Of a stretch of 64,000 nucleotides of DNA, positions 16,775 through 28,312 are shown piece by piece. The notes under the pieces are model-generated. The model made no database searches. It saw only the letters and a list, made by a program, of their open reading frames with translations, and was not told the DNA's origin. Each line of letters begins with the position of its first letter. Positions within the stretch are counted from its first letter, which is position 1. The position numbers and the translations under genes were made by a program. Origin of the DNA: Oscillatoria sp. FACHB-1407 (GTDB lineage Bacteria; Cyanobacteriota; Cyanobacteriia; Elainellales; Elainellaceae); NCBI RefSeq assembly GCF_014697545.1, contig NZ_JACJSA010000028.1, positions 1 through 64,000 on the forward strand, written 5' to 3'.

Positions 16775-16816
16775 AAAAATCCTCTTGAACTGGATTTGAG
16801 TTCAAGAGGATTTTTT
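16775..16816 (-). terminator. Terminator of the rpoBC1C2 operon
   Basis: A near-perfect long stem, AAAAATCCTCTTGAACT (16775-16791) with its complement around 16799-16816, and a T-rich tail reading leftwards. It lies about 30 bases after the rpoC2 stop. T runs on both sides would let it work in either direction. Confidence 0.88.
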
Positions 16817-16847
16817 AACGATGAGAGATGACTAGGCAATAACGACT

Positions 16848-19800
16848 TTATTCATCGTCATCGTCAATATCGTCTTCAAAATCGTCATCATCATCAATGA
16901 TGGGCGAATAAGAATCATCGTCATCATCATTAGAGAAGTTACCGTAACTAGCTCGACTAAAGTCTGTGGTAGGACGAGTAAAGTCTCCTCCATCTCGACG
17001 CAAGGAATCAGGTGGCGGGAAGACGTCAAAACCGCCCTCTAGTTCATAGGTACGAGCGGTGCGATCATCAAGGACAACATCCTTCAGATCGACATCATCG
17101 TCGTATAGACCTGCTTCGTAGCTGAGATCAATATCGATGTTGCTGGGTTCTTCGTAGGCATTAAAGCCTGTCCCCGCCGGAATCAAACGACCGATGATGA
17201 CATTCTCTTTGAGACCACGCAACCAGTCAGACTTACCTTCGATCGCTGCCTCCGTAAGAACCCGTGTCGTCTCCTGGAAACTAGCCGCTGAGATAAAGCT
17301 GTCTGTGTTCAGCGATGCTTTGGTAATCCCCAACAAGACAGGTGTATAGTCAGCAGGTGCGCCTCCGGTAATCGACATGGCTCCATTCACCTGTTCGACC
17401 TGATAGAGTTCAACCAACTCACCAGGCAACATAGTCGTGTCACCACCATCGTCCACACGAGCTTTTGACGTCATCTGACGCACAATCACTTCAATGTGCT
17501 TGTCGGAGATCTCAATGCCTTGAGATTGGTAAACAGACTGAACCTCGTTGACCAGGAAGGTTTGTACGGCTTGCAAGCTCTTGAGAGCTGCTTCATGAGT
17601 ACCAAGGGTTTCTCGGTATGTTTTGTAGAAAACCTCCAGGATCTCATGAGGATTGGCTGGACCATCAGTTAAAGGCTCTCCAACGCCGACTTCTTGGCCA
17701 TCTAACACCAACACGTTTTGTCCAGGACCGAGAGGATACTCTGTGACGACGCCATCGTTTTCGATCACCTTGACTTCGACAGACTCGTCATCCCCATAAA
17801 CTACCTGTGCTGTGCCGGGTCTTGCCGCGAGGATACAAGCCTCTTTGGGTTTGCGGGCTTCGAGTAGTTCTTCAATCCGGGGTAGACCCTGGATGATGTC
17901 TCCAGTTTTGGTGCGCTCGAACACGAGCAATACCAGGTTGTCACCCCGTTGTACCAAGTCTCCATCGTTGATATGAAGAACCGCCCCTGCCGATACACGA
18001 TAAGGTCGGGCAATTCGCAGAACAACTTCAGTGTCTGTTATGTCTACAACTTGACCGGACTCATCTGTTATGGTTCCGGGAGCAATCTCGGTTCCTGCGA
18101 CCAGCAGATCACCGACTTTTACTCTGGCAGTTTGCCCATTTAATGGGTAGGTGAGGCGATCGATGTCGCGCACAACCAGCAACCGTCGAACGGCTTCCAC
18201 TCCCTCACGGATACCTCGAATTTCACCAGCTTCTTTACACTGAATTTCGGTGCGAGCAACAACCGCGCCAGCTGCAATTTGATCGCCATCTTTGACAAGA
18301 AGGCGGGTGTTTGTGCTGCCTTGAGTTTGGTCAGCTGCTACGTCCCGACGAATGACCAGTGATTCAAGAATAACCAACTGTAACCGCAGGGTTTCTGGGT
18401 CAATTTCATCTGGAATCAATTCGATGTCAGCAGCAAGTTGGGGCGCATCTTCATCGATTTCGAGAACGAGTTGGGTACGGACGAGTTCCAGCCCCTCGAC
18501 TGATTTGACGCGATCGCCATCTTTGTGGCGTAACCGTTGCACCGCTCTGAGCTTGATAGAACGACCTGATTCCTCCTGGCTCGACTCTTGAGTCGGAATT
18601 GACGGTTCATCAGGAACTGAGAACTCGGTCACAGGGCGCAGCAGAAGAGCAGGTCCTTCGGGGGTTTCGACGTACTCAACATAACGCAGGTCGGTTGCAG
18701 TGATTCCCGGTAGAACTTCCTGACCGGGGTTAACGATCGTGCCGTCCTTGCCAATAACTGCATCGGGATTGTCGATCATGTGCAGATCGCCAGGTTTGAT
18801 GACAATCTCACGGAGAATGTCGTTCTTTTGAGTGACTTCGACAACTCCATTGCTTTGACAGAAGATGTCTTTAACTACTTCTGTGCCTGCTTCAACATAT
18901 TGACCGTCCTCAACGATCAGCAGTGAGATGTCCTTATTCACCTCATGAGACTCCTCAGGAATCCACAGAATTGTGCCTCCCTGAATCACCTCATAGCCTT
19001 CCTTTGCCTTACCGCGTTTGGCAACCTCGATGCCAGAGTATTTGATGATGCCTCCGGTTTGAGTGCGGTAGCGATCGTCAATCAACTCAGCAACGACTTG
19101 TCCATTAGTAACTTTGGTTCCTGGGGTCGCGATCAAAGAGAAACGCTGATTGCTCTGAGTTTCAATGAAGTAGTGTTCGCGCCCTTGATAGCTCTCGGCA
19201 TAGACTCGTGCTTGCCCCAGAGTGACAGAGGCGGTGATGATTTCAACTTCACGCCCGCCTTTGCCTTCAGTTTCTTGAGGAATTCGGACAGTACCACCAT
19301 GTTCTGTAACTAACTTGGTTTCTGCCAGAATGCTGTTGCTCTCAACGCGATCGCCATTTTTAATAACAGGCTCTGCGCCGGGGAGCAGGTTATATACTTC
19401 ACCTGACAGAATCCAGATCAAGCCACCCCGTTGAGCGATCCGAGTCGTGTTGCCTTGACGGTCTTTCTTCTCTTCAGGAGCAAGGTCAGAGAATTTCACT
19501 TCTCCAGCCAGGTCAGACGCTACGTCTTTGGTTGCTTTCTCAGTAATCTTCCGAACACGGCCTGTCGCGGGCATTTCGACCAGCATCTGTCCTGATTTGA
19601 CCGTTTTACCATCCTGAGCAAACAGAATGGAACCGGGAGGAACGGATACGGATTCCTTCTTGCCTCCCGCTTCGACCGTCACGTCAACGGTTACTTCTAC
19701 AATCAGGGCGTCTTCCCCGTGACGAGTTCGGAAGGGGCGAGAACGGAATTGCTTGGGTTTCAACTGCACGACACCATCAAACGGGGCACGCACCTGAGGT

Positions 19801-20876
19801 ACGAGCTCACCCGTAAAGGTTCCCCCGGTGTGGAACGTCCGCATGGTCAACTGCGTTCCGGGTTCACCAATCGACTGAGCTGCAATGATACCCACAGCCT
19901 CACCCAGGTCAACCATAGTGGCATGAGCTAAGCTCCAGCCATAGCAGTGTTGACATACAGAACGAGTCGCCTCACAGGTCAGGGGCGATCGCACGATAAC
20001 CTCTTCAATCTTCGCTTTGCCAATCTTTTGAGCCACTTCATCTGAAATAGCTTCGTTGCGGGCAACCATCACCTCTCCTGTTTGAGGGTGAACAATATCA
20101 CGCGCCGCAACTCGACCCAGTAGACGGTCTTTGAGGGGAATGAGCACTCGCTCACCGTCCGTCATTGCTCGAACTGGGATGCCTCGGTCTGTGCCGCAAT
20201 CGAGTTCACGAATAATGACATCCTGAGATACGTCAACTAAACGTCGGGTTAAGTAACCAGAGTCGGCTGTACGAAGTGCGGTATCTACCAGACCTTTACG
20301 GGCACCATACGACGAAATGATGTACTCGGTGACAGTTAATCCTTCCCGGAAGTTAGTCTTAATCGGTAAGTCAATGATTTCCCCCTGTGGGTCAGCCATC
20401 AACCCTCGCATCCCTACCAACTGGCGTACCTGTGAGATGTTCCCCCGTGCTCCAGAGGTTGACATCATGTAAACCGAGTTGAGTGGGTTGTTTGCCTGGA
20501 AGAAGCGCAAAACTTCATCTTTGAGTTCTTCACTCGTTCCATTCCAGGTATCAATTACTTTTTGGAAGCGTTCTACTTCAGTAATTTCGCCACGAGTGTA
20601 GCGAGTTTCAGTCGTGCGGATTTCTTCTTCAGCCGCTTCCAACAAGTCGCGTTTGCTGGGAGGCACCTGTAAGTCATCGATACTAATGGAGACTCCAGCA
20701 CGAGTTGCAAAACGGAAGCCTAAATCCTTTAGCTCGTCTGCCATTTGAGCAGTCCGTGCTGTTCCATAATTTGTAAACGCCCAAGCAATCAGGTTACGGA
20801 GTTGCTTTTTGCCAATCACCTGATTACGAAAAACAAACGCCTGCTCAGGCTGTTGATTTGATTGCTGCTCTGTCAT
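16848..20876 (-). CDS. rpoC2: RNA polymerase subunit beta-prime (RpoC2, C-terminal half)
   Basis: Cyanobacterial RNA polymerase splits beta-prime in two; this is the C-terminal part with the trigger loop. Seen: the N-terminal region to [18 protein letters not shown], zinc-site cysteines CGTD...[17 protein letters not shown], and the trigger-loop region [24 protein letters not shown]. These are followed by the very long SI3 insertion of tandem SBHM beta modules (about residues 345-980), then the conserved C-terminal part ([24 protein letters not shown]). ATG 20876 gives [11 protein letters not shown] and 1342 residues, as usual; the open frame extends a little upstream. The last 27 residues are strongly acidic (18 Asp/Glu). 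Last gene of the rpo operon, followed by a strong terminator. Confidence 0.97.
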   Translation of the reverse strand: MTEQQSNQQPEQAFVFRNQVIGKKQLRNLIAWAFTNYGTARTAQMADELKDLGFRFATRAGVSISIDDLQVPPSKRDLLEAAEEEIRTTETRYTRGEITEVERFQKVIDTWNGTSEELKDEVLRFFQANNPLNSVYMMSTSGARGNISQVRQLVGMRGLMADPQGEIIDLPIKTNFREGLTVTEYIISSYGARKGLVDTALRTADSGYLTRRLVDVSQDVIIRELDCGTDRGIPVRAMTDGERVLIPLKDRLLGRVAARDIVHPQTGEVMVARNEAISDEVAQKIGKAKIEEVIVRSPLTCEATRSVCQHCYGWSLAHATMVDLGEAVGIIAAQSIGEPGTQLTMRTFHTGGTFTGELVPQVRAPFDGVVQLKPKQFRSRPFRTRHGEDALIVEVTVDVTVEAGGKKESVSVPPGSILFAQDGKTVKSGQMLVEMPATGRVRKITEKATKDVASDLAGEVKFSDLAPEEKKDRQGNTTRIAQRGGLIWILSGEVYNLLPGAEPVIKNGDRVESNSILAETKLVTEHGGTVRIPQETEGKGGREVEIITASVTLGQARVYAESYQGREHYFIETQSNQRFSLIATPGTKVTNGQVVAELIDDRYRTQTGGIIKYSGIEVAKRGKAKEGYEVIQGGTILWIPEESHEVNKDISLLIVEDGQYVEAGTEVVKDIFCQSNGVVEVTQKNDILREIVIKPGDLHMIDNPDAVIGKDGTIVNPGQEVLPGITATDLRYVEYVETPEGPALLLRPVTEFSVPDEPSIPTQESSQEESGRSIKLRAVQRLRHKDGDRVKSVEGLELVRTQLVLEIDEDAPQLAADIELIPDEIDPETLRLQLVILESLVIRRDVAADQTQGSTNTRLLVKDGDQIAAGAVVARTEIQCKEAGEIRGIREGVEAVRRLLVVRDIDRLTYPLNGQTARVKVGDLLVAGTEIAPGTITDESGQVVDITDTEVVLRIARPYRVSAGAVLHINDGDLVQRGDNLVLLVFERTKTGDIIQGLPRIEELLEARKPKEACILAARPGTAQVVYGDDESVEVKVIENDGVVTEYPLGPGQNVLVLDGQEVGVGEPLTDGPANPHEILEVFYKTYRETLGTHEAALKSLQAVQTFLVNEVQSVYQSQGIEISDKHIEVIVRQMTSKARVDDGGDTTMLPGELVELYQVEQVNGAMSITGGAPADYTPVLLGITKASLNTDSFISAASFQETTRVLTEAAIEGKSDWLRGLKENVIIGRLIPAGTGFNAYEEPSNIDIDLSYEAGLYDDDVDLKDVVLDDRTARTYELEGGFDVFPPPDSLRRDGGDFTRPTTDFSRASYGNFSNDDDDDSYSPIIDDDDDFEDDIDDDDE

Positions 20877-20981
20877 GTTGTTAGTCTGCCCTCTTTCGTG
20901 TTGTGCGGTCACGAGTGCTGCGTGGAGGCGATGAACAATCCAGCAAACCTGGATACGTTCATCGCTTTGTCATGATTTGTC

Positions 20982-23051
20982 TTAGCCCACTAAGGCATTT
21001 TGAATGGCTTTGTTGTAGATCACGCGACCAGGGGTCGTGCGGATGTATTGGGAGATGGGGTTACCGTTATTGTCTTCACGTACCAAGCGCATTGGTCTAC
21101 CACTTTTAGCTCCGAGATACACCTTGGTCACTTCAACCGAGTTAGAAGCGGGTGCTTGAGGGCGGATCGGTCGAAGCACAACCTGAGATTCAGTAATCTG
21201 AACAACCTGACCCATCTCAGAAACAACGATGCCGGGAGCAATCTCGGTGTTGGGAGTAACAACATCACCTCGACTGACAACGGGATCATCTTCCTGGAGA
21301 GCAATGGTAAACAAATCGGTGTCATGGACGTAGAGCGGTTCTGCTTCTGGCTCATCGTGTTCAATTTGCCCGTTGAACCGTACCCAGACATAGGCATGAA
21401 GGCTCACTTTTCCTGATTCGTAAGCGGCGATCGCATCGTCCATGCTAACGAAGAACTTGCTCTCTCCGTTTTGAGGAGTAGGGTTGTGCGCAGTCAAGTA
21501 ATAACAGCCCAATACCATGTCCTGGCTTGGGGTAACAATCGGTCTACCCGTTGCAGGGGAGAGGATGTTATTGGATGCCAGCATCAGCAACCGGGCTTCT
21601 GCTTGAGCTTCCAAGGACAACGGAACGTGAACCGCCATCTGGTCACCATCAAAGTCAGCGTTAAACGCAGGGCAAACCAATGGGTGCAATTGGATCGCTC
21701 GTCCTTCTACCAGAATGGGTTCAAAGGCTTGAATCCCCAAACGGTGTAGGGTTGGAGCACGGTTCAGCAACACAGGGTGTCCGTCAATCACTTCCTCCAA
21801 CACGTCCCAAACACTGGGATCATTGCGTTGAATCAGTTTTTTCGCTGCTTTGATATTGTTGACTAACCCTTGACGAATCAAACGATGAATCACAAAAGGC
21901 TGAAACAGTTCGATCGCCATCTCTTTGGGCAAACCGCACTGGTGAATCTTGAGTTTTGGACCCACCACGATCACAGAACGTCCAGAGTAGTCAACCCGTT
22001 TACCCAACAGGTTCTGACGAAAACGCCCCTGCTTCCCTTCGATAATGTCAGAGAGCGACTTCAGAGGACGGTTATTCGCTCCAACGACAGTTCGACCGCG
22101 ACGACCGTTATCAATCAGTGCGTCTACCGCTTCCTGCAACATCCGCTTCTCGTTACGGACGATAATTTCCGGTGCCAAGATTTCCTGCAATCGTGCAAGT
22201 CGGTTGTTCCGGTTGATCACCCGACGATACAAATCGTTCAAGTCAGACGTAGCAAAACGACCCCCATCCAACTGCACCATTGGGCGCAGATCAGGTGGAA
22301 TGACTGGGATCACCGACAGCACCATCCACTCTGGCTTAGACTGGGTTGCAATAAAGTTATCAATTACCCGCAATCGCTTAATCAGCTTTGCCCGTTTTTG
22401 CCCTTTTGCAGTGGCAATTTCCTCACGCAATTGCTCGGCTTCTTTCTCCAGATCTAAATCTTGCAGCAGGCGTTGCAGTGCTTCAGCCCCGATCCCAACC
22501 TCAACTCCAGTAAGTTGAGAGTCTTCGCTATAGAGCTGATCTTCAATTTCAATCCATTGGTCTTCTGTCAGCAGTTGCTTATAAGTAAGATTGTCTGCGT
22601 TACCGGGATTGAGAACTACGTAGGCGTTGAAATAGACAATCTGCTCAACATCCCGCAGTGGCATGTCTAACAAAATCGCCATGTAGCTGGGGATGCCTTT
22701 GAGATACCAAACATGAGCCACAGGAGCCGCTAGCTTAATGTAGCCCATCCGGTGCCGACGAACCCGTGACTCAGTTACCTCAACTCCACAGCGTTCGCAA
22801 ACAATACCCCGGTGCCGAACTCGCTTGTATTTGCCGCAGTGACACTCCCAATCCTTGGCAGGTCCAAAAATTCGCTCACAGAACAAACCATCCATCTCCG
22901 GTTTTAACGTCCGGTAGTTGATGGTTTCTGGTTTCGTGACTTCACCCACGACCATACCATTGGGTAGGGTTCGTTCACCCCATTGGCGAATCCGCTCTGG
23001 AGATGCCAGTCCAATCTTGACGTAGTCAAATCGCTGTTCTAGCTTCGGCAT
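20982..23051 (-). CDS. rpoC1: RNA polymerase subunit gamma (RpoC1, N-terminal half of beta-prime) with an unusual C-terminal insertion
   Basis: Carries the catalytic centre: NADFDGDQ at about 464-471, whose three Asp bind the active-site Mg. The N-terminal zinc site CxC...CxxC lies at about 70-88 (CHC, CERC). ATG 23051 has AAGGAAG seven bases upstream, giving 689 residues; the preceding GTG is less likely. Cyanobacterial RpoC1 proteins I recall are about 620-635 long. The excess sits between about residues 576 and 650, just before the conserved end [18 protein letters not shown]. It includes [13 protein letters not shown] and GQVVQIT, which resemble a segment of SI3 in RpoC2. The frame is intact and conserved sequence resumes after it, so it is not a frameshift. 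Confidence 0.97.
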   Translation of the reverse strand: MPKLEQRFDYVKIGLASPERIRQWGERTLPNGMVVGEVTKPETINYRTLKPEMDGLFCERIFGPAKDWECHCGKYKRVRHRGIVCERCGVEVTESRVRRHRMGYIKLAAPVAHVWYLKGIPSYMAILLDMPLRDVEQIVYFNAYVVLNPGNADNLTYKQLLTEDQWIEIEDQLYSEDSQLTGVEVGIGAEALQRLLQDLDLEKEAEQLREEIATAKGQKRAKLIKRLRVIDNFIATQSKPEWMVLSVIPVIPPDLRPMVQLDGGRFATSDLNDLYRRVINRNNRLARLQEILAPEIIVRNEKRMLQEAVDALIDNGRRGRTVVGANNRPLKSLSDIIEGKQGRFRQNLLGKRVDYSGRSVIVVGPKLKIHQCGLPKEMAIELFQPFVIHRLIRQGLVNNIKAAKKLIQRNDPSVWDVLEEVIDGHPVLLNRAPTLHRLGIQAFEPILVEGRAIQLHPLVCPAFNADFDGDQMAVHVPLSLEAQAEARLLMLASNNILSPATGRPIVTPSQDMVLGCYYLTAHNPTPQNGESKFFVSMDDAIAAYESGKVSLHAYVWVRFNGQIEHDEPEAEPLYVHDTDLFTIALQEDDPVVSRGDVVTPNTEIAPGIVVSEMGQVVQITESQVVLRPIRPQAPASNSVEVTKVYLGAKSGRPMRLVREDNNGNPISQYIRTTPGRVIYNKAIQNALVG

Positions 23052-23150
23052 CACTATTCTTCCTTCATTGTGTGTGGCAGTTTAAGAGCGATTTAGATGG
23101 GCTGTTAGTTTTAAGCGTGTCATCCAACAGCCCGATCTAGCGTGAATCAG

Positions 23151-26100
23151 TTATTCCTCAACCTCTTCCATCTCTTCACGCGAGATAGATTCATAGGTCG
23201 GACGAGATGGAGTACGGCGAGCACTCACATCTGCCATCAAGTCAACCTCAACATCTCGGCTAGTGCCGTCATCTTTGGTTTCTAACTTGTGGGCAGCAAT
23301 GTCTAAACAGAGAGACTGGAGTTCTCGCATCAATACCTTGAAGGATTCTGGTGTGCCTGGTCGAGGAATGGCTTTGCCCTTGACAATCGCATTGAGAGCC
23401 TCATTACGCCCTTGCATATCGTCTGACTTCACCGTCAACAACTCTTGGAGAATGTAGGCAGCACCAAACGCTTCCAGTGCCCACACTTCCATCTCACCGA
23501 ATCGCTGACCTCCTTGCTGTGCTTTACCACCCAATGGCTGTTGAGTCACCAGGGAGTAAGGACCAGTCGAGCGAGCGTGAATTTTATCGTCCACCAGGTG
23601 AACCAGCTTCAGCATGTAGGCTTTACCCACAGTGATGGGGCGATCGAACGGTTCTCCAGTGCGACCATCAAACACCTGGATTTTGCCAGGATGATCGGGA
23701 TTAAAGACCCATTCTTTGCCATCTATCTCACTGGCTTGCATTAGCTTGCCATGTGTCGTGATACGAGATGACTCTTCCCCATACATTTCATCAAAGGGGG
23801 TCATCTTGAAGCGCACGCCAAGGTTCTCACCTGCCCATCCTAAAAGGCATTCAAATACCTGACCGACGTTCATCCGGGAAGGAACCCCGAGTGGGTTAAG
23901 GACAATGTCAACGGGTGAACCATCGGGCAAGTAAGGCATGTCTTCGATCGGCAGAATCCTGGAAATGATGCCCTTGTTGCCGTGACGACCCGCCATTTTG
24001 TCACCGACTTGGATTTTCCGTTTTTGAGCAACGTAAACCCGAACTACCATATTCGCGCCGGGTGGGAGTTCATCGCCTTGTTCACGAGTGAACACCCGCA
24101 CGTCAACGACCCGCCCTTTTTCACCATTGGGTACACGCAACGAGTTGTCTCGTACGTCTCTTGCCTTTTCACCAAAGATGGCACGCAGCAGCTTTTCTTC
24201 AGGGGGCTGATCAGATTCCCCTTTAGGCGTTACCTTACCGACTAGAATGTCGCCTGACTCGACCCAGGCACCAATGCGGATAATGCCAGTTTCATCGAGT
24301 TGTCGTAGTGCGTCTTCCCCAACGTTAGGAATTTCACGGGTGATTTCTTCAGGACCCAGTTTGGTTTGGCGTGCCTCAATCTCGTATTTTTCGACGTGAA
24401 TCGAAGTGTAAACGTCGTCGTAGACCAGACGTTCGCTGATGAGAATAGCGTCTTCGTAGTTGTAGCCTTCCCAAGGCATGTAAACAACGGTGACGTTTTG
24501 TCCCAGCGCGATTTCGCCCCCTTCTGTGGCGGAACCGTCTGCCATGATTTGACCTGCAACAACGCGATCGCCCACAAACACAATTGGACGTTGGTTCAAG
24601 CAAGTATCCTGGTTGGAACGTTGATACTTCTGAAGGAAGTATTCGTGTTCCTTACCACCATCATCTCGAACGCGAATGCGATCGGCATCAACATAGGTCA
24701 CTTCACCATTAGTGCGGGTAACGATGACCATTCCGGAGTCGCGAGCAGCCTGTGCCTCCAGACCCGTACCTACTAATGGACGCTCTGGACGCAATAGAGG
24801 AACTGCCTGACGTTGCATGTTGGAACCCATCAGCGCACGGTTTGCGTCGTCATGTTCCAGGAAAGGAATGAGTGAAGTTGCAACCGAAATAATCTGAACT
24901 GGGGAAACCAATACATAGTCCACCTCGTCAGGTGTGGTGTTGGTAAATTCCTGGCGATAACGCACGGGCACCTGTTCACCCAAGATATAGCCATTTTCAT
25001 CGGTGGGAATATCACCTGGAGCAACTCGGAAATCATCTTCCTCATCTGCGGTCATGTAGGTGGGAGGACGATCCTTAATGACTCGTCCGTTCTCAACTGG
25101 GTAGAACGGCGTTTCAATAAAGCCATAGGTGTTGACCCGGGCATGAGTTGCTAACGAACCAATCAGTCCTGCGTTTGGACCTTCGGGAGTTTCAATCGGG
25201 CAAATGCGTCCGTAGTGAGAAGGGTGAATGTCACGAACCGCGAAACCTGCCCGCTCTCTAGTCAAACCACCAGGACCCAAAGCACTGAGACGACGCTTGT
25301 GAGTTAACTCAGCGAGAGGATTAGTTTGATCCATGAACTGAGACAACTGGGATGAGCCAAAGAATTCTTTGATAGCGGCTACCAGAGGTTTGGGGTTAAC
25401 TAACGAAGCCGGAGTTAAAGAATCTGCATCCGAAACCGTCATCCGTTCCCGAATGATTCTTTCTAAGCGGTTCAAACCAACCCGCACCTGGTTTTGCAAC
25501 AACTCCCCCACTGAACGAACTCGACGGTTGCCCAAATGGTCGATGTCATCGACGATACCGATATCAAACTCTAGATTAATCAGGTAATCGATCGCGGCCA
25601 AAATGTCCTGTGGCGTCAACACCCGAGTCGCCTCTGGAACTGTCAAACGCAATTTTTTATTGAGTTTGTAGCGTCCAACTCGACCCAAATCATATCGCTT
25701 GGGATCAAAGAAACGAGAGTCTAGTAACTGTTGTCCTCCAGAAACGGTTGGTGGTTCACCGGGACGCAGCTTGCGATACAACTCCATCAGAGCTTCTTCT
25801 TCGCTGAACTGCCCTTCCTTCTCAATGGTCTTCTGGAAGTACTCAGGGTGACGTAGGGCATCGAAGATTTCCCCATCGCTCAGACCGAGTGCCTTCAGCA
25901 GAACCTGGGCAGACAGCTTCCGGGTTTTGTCGATCCGCACCCAAACTAAATCGTTTTTGTCTGTCTCAAACTTCAACCAGGCACCCCGGTTGGGGATCAA
26001 GCTAGCGTTGTAGGTGCGCCGACCGTTTTTGTCAGTTTCAGCTTTGTAGTAAACTCCAGGGCTCCGAACAATTTGGTTAACGATAACCCGTTCTGCCCCG

Positions 26101-26450
26101 TTGATGATGAAGGTTCCGCGATCCGTCATGAGGGGAAGATCGCCGATAAAGACCTCTTGTTCTTTAATTTCACCCGTTTCTTTATTGATTAAACGGGTTG
26201 GCACGTACATCTGAACGGCATAGGTACTATCCCGTCGCTTGGCTTCATCTACATCATACTTTGGACGTTTCAGCTTGTAATCTTTACCGAGGAAATGGAG
26301 TTCCAGCTTCCCGGTATAGTCAGTAATAGGGGAAAAGCTATCTAATTCTTCGATCAACCCCTCTTCGAGGAACCAACGGAAGCTAGAGCGTTGAATTTCG
26401 ACCAGGTCTGGTAGGGTAAAGTTAATTGAGGCTTGGGTTAGATTAGTCAT
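23151..26450 (-). CDS. rpoB: RNA polymerase subunit beta
   Basis: The beta subunit forms one jaw of the polymerase and the rifampicin pocket. ATG 26450 gives [20 protein letters not shown], the usual cyanobacterial start, with GAGGAG just upstream; the open frame continues further 5' without support. The 1099-residue length is typical. Seen: the Rif region [31 protein letters not shown], the [20 protein letters not shown] segment, [12 protein letters not shown] near the active centre, and the C-terminal [21 protein letters not shown]. First gene of rpoB-rpoC1-rpoC2; intergenic gaps of 99 and 105 bp fit one operon. Confidence 0.98.
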   Translation of the reverse strand: MTNLTQASINFTLPDLVEIQRSSFRWFLEEGLIEELDSFSPITDYTGKLELHFLGKDYKLKRPKYDVDEAKRRDSTYAVQMYVPTRLINKETGEIKEQEVFIGDLPLMTDRGTFIINGAERVIVNQIVRSPGVYYKAETDKNGRRTYNASLIPNRGAWLKFETDKNDLVWVRIDKTRKLSAQVLLKALGLSDGEIFDALRHPEYFQKTIEKEGQFSEEEALMELYRKLRPGEPPTVSGGQQLLDSRFFDPKRYDLGRVGRYKLNKKLRLTVPEATRVLTPQDILAAIDYLINLEFDIGIVDDIDHLGNRRVRSVGELLQNQVRVGLNRLERIIRERMTVSDADSLTPASLVNPKPLVAAIKEFFGSSQLSQFMDQTNPLAELTHKRRLSALGPGGLTRERAGFAVRDIHPSHYGRICPIETPEGPNAGLIGSLATHARVNTYGFIETPFYPVENGRVIKDRPPTYMTADEEDDFRVAPGDIPTDENGYILGEQVPVRYRQEFTNTTPDEVDYVLVSPVQIISVATSLIPFLEHDDANRALMGSNMQRQAVPLLRPERPLVGTGLEAQAARDSGMVIVTRTNGEVTYVDADRIRVRDDGGKEHEYFLQKYQRSNQDTCLNQRPIVFVGDRVVAGQIMADGSATEGGEIALGQNVTVVYMPWEGYNYEDAILISERLVYDDVYTSIHVEKYEIEARQTKLGPEEITREIPNVGEDALRQLDETGIIRIGAWVESGDILVGKVTPKGESDQPPEEKLLRAIFGEKARDVRDNSLRVPNGEKGRVVDVRVFTREQGDELPPGANMVVRVYVAQKRKIQVGDKMAGRHGNKGIISRILPIEDMPYLPDGSPVDIVLNPLGVPSRMNVGQVFECLLGWAGENLGVRFKMTPFDEMYGEESSRITTHGKLMQASEIDGKEWVFNPDHPGKIQVFDGRTGEPFDRPITVGKAYMLKLVHLVDDKIHARSTGPYSLVTQQPLGGKAQQGGQRFGEMEVWALEAFGAAYILQELLTVKSDDMQGRNEALNAIVKGKAIPRPGTPESFKVLMRELQSLCLDIAAHKLETKDDGTSRDVEVDLMADVSARRTPSRPTYESISREEMEEVEE

Positions 26451-26863
26451 GCGTCTCCTCGAACGACTCAAGCTCAGGGAAGTCCCCGACGCTACAGCAT
26501 CTTGATAGAAGTACCAACGAAAAAAGTCAGACCTCACATTGAGGACTGAAAATCACCAAACTATGTCTGGCAAGGATATAGAAATAAAGTGATGGGAGGG
26601 CTGCAATGGAGCAAATTAACGGATGTGCGTATAATCAATCGAACGGGCTGATGGGCTTTGGGAGCGAATGCACCTATTCTTAGCTGGAAAGTTGGAGCAT
26701 TAAGGGCAATCGGGACGAATTAACCAAGGACTAGCAACATTAACACAGATTTTTACTACTAAGTTCAGATAGTCTACATTTTCTAACATTATGGCGCAAG
26801 AGCACCCTACTGTGTTATTCTCACCTCGCCAGAAAGCGAATTAATTTAGGTGAAGTTCAATTT
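26451..26863. other. Leader region upstream of rpoB
   Basis: Holds 413 bases between tatD and rpoB with no supported gene. The GAGGAG ribosome site is at about 26455-26460. The rest probably contains the rpoB promoter and untranslated leader, but I cannot place a clear -10/-35 pair on the minus strand. Confidence 0.5.
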
Positions 26864-27688
26864 TCAGGAACGAATGAAGGCGAGAGATTGAGGCGAGCTG
26901 GTTTGAGGAAGGGATAGGCGGAATAAATCGCAGGCATTGGCAGTTGTTTGAGTGGCGATCGCCTCAAGGGAGGTGCTTCTCAATCGAGCGACCTGTTCTG
27001 CTACGTAGCGAACATAGGCGGGTTGATTGCGTCGTTCGCCTCGTTTAGGAACGGGAGCTAAAAATGGGCAATCTGTTTCAATGAGCAGGCGATCGCCAGG
27101 AACTATCCGGGCAGACTCTTGAACCTGGACAGCATTTTTAAATGTGACGATGCCACTAAAGCTGATATAGAAACCTAACTCTAGAAACCATTGGGTTTCT
27201 TCCGGAGTTCCACTCCAGCAATGCATCACTCCCCGGACTGCTCCCTGCTCCTTCCAAAAAGATCGGAGCAACTCAGCCATCTCCGCAGCAGCATCGCGAC
27301 AGTGAATAATCACAGGCAAATCTAGCTGTTGTGCGATTGCCAATTGTGTGACAAACGCCGCTCGCTGCTGCTCCTGATTGTCGGCTTTGTAGAAATCTAG
27401 CCCTGTTTCCCCAATAGCAACGACCTGGGGGTCAGATTGAGCCAAAGCTAGAATCTCATCAGCCATCATCTCAGTCCACTGGTCTGCATCTAGCGGGTGC
27501 AGACCAACGGCGAAGGAGATTTCTGGGAATTGCTGGGCGATCGCTTGAATCGCTTGAAACTCCCTGGGTTCGACGCAGGAGTGAACGAGTCTCACAACCC
27601 CGGCTTCACGCCACCGTTGAGCTACCTCTGCCAGATCAGGCTGAAAGCTCTCAAAATTGAGATGAACGTGAGTGTCAATGAGTTGCAT
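26864..27688 (-). CDS. tatD: TatD-family metal-dependent deoxyribonuclease
   Basis: A TIM-barrel metallo-hydrolase of 274 residues; family members act as 3'-5' exonucleases or DNases. Metal ligands visible: HVH (His7 and His9) in [10 protein letters not shown], the Glu of [10 protein letters not shown], the His of VIIHCRDA and of VMHCWSG, and the Asp of ETDCPFLAP. The frame opens upstream at 27757, but the ATG used here matches family N-termini. It lies between rpsT and rpoB, an order conserved in cyanobacteria as I recall. Precise substrate unknown. Confidence 0.93.
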   Translation of the reverse strand: MQLIDTHVHLNFESFQPDLAEVAQRWREAGVVRLVHSCVEPREFQAIQAIAQQFPEISFAVGLHPLDADQWTEMMADEILALAQSDPQVVAIGETGLDFYKADNQEQQRAAFVTQLAIAQQLDLPVIIHCRDAAAEMAELLRSFWKEQGAVRGVMHCWSGTPEETQWFLELGFYISFSGIVTFKNAVQVQESARIVPGDRLLIETDCPFLAPVPKRGERRNQPAYVRYVAEQVARLRSTSLEAIATQTTANACDLFRLSLPQTSSPQSLAFIRS

Positions 27689-27771
27689 GACGACCAGATG
27701 GCAGGAGTATCCTTGAGAATTCGCTTGAAGGACTTGAATGGCAGCCTGGAATCCCAATCAGTACGAGAATC

Positions 27772-28077
27772 CTAGGATTCTGCTGAAGCAGATGCAGTTT
27801 GCCGTTTCAAAGCTTTCATCAGACGTGATTTTTTACGGGCTCCGTTGTTACGATGTAGCACCCCGCGCTTAACAGCTTTGTCAATCTTGCTGTAAGCCGC
27901 TGACAATCGTTGCTGAACCTCTACCAGAGATTCAGGGGTGGGATTTGCCGCATGATCAGCAATAGCAGTCAAATATCGCTTAGTTAAGGTCTTAACAGCT
28001 GACTTGTAGGACTTATTGCGAAGACGGTTGCGCTCTGTAATCTGGACGCGTTTGATCGCCGACTTAATATTTGCCAC
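27772..28077 (-). CDS. rpsT: 30S ribosomal protein S20
   Basis: Binds 16S rRNA in the lower part of the 30S subunit. The 101-residue sequence shows [34 protein letters not shown] and the C-terminal [16 protein letters not shown], both diagnostic. The start codon is GTG at 28077. It is the first gene of the run into tatD, rpoB, rpoC1 and rpoC2. Confidence 0.97.
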   Translation of the reverse strand: MANIKSAIKRVQITERNRLRNKSYKSAVKTLTKRYLTAIADHAANPTPESLVEVQQRLSAAYSKIDKAVKRGVLHRNNGARKKSRLMKALKRQTASASAES

Positions 28078-28312
28078 GGTTAATCTCTAGGGTATCTCTG
28101 CAAAAAATGCGAATAGCGACCTACTATTCTAGCGAATGATTTGACAGAAAGACTAGTGAAATTTAAGGAACTATCTGTTGTCATAATACTAAATCCTCTA
28201 AAAATCCAGGTTAAGCTAGATAGATACAGGTTAATTTGGCGATCCCAATCGCTGGATGTGACAAACCTGGTTTCTCAACAGCTACTCTTCAATTAGCATT
28301 TCTTAACTTAAT

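Noticed and set aside
20982-21330. Frameshift or pseudogene in rpoC1 as a cause of the extra length
   Set aside because: The frame is continuous, codon use is normal, and the conserved C-terminal end follows the extra segment.
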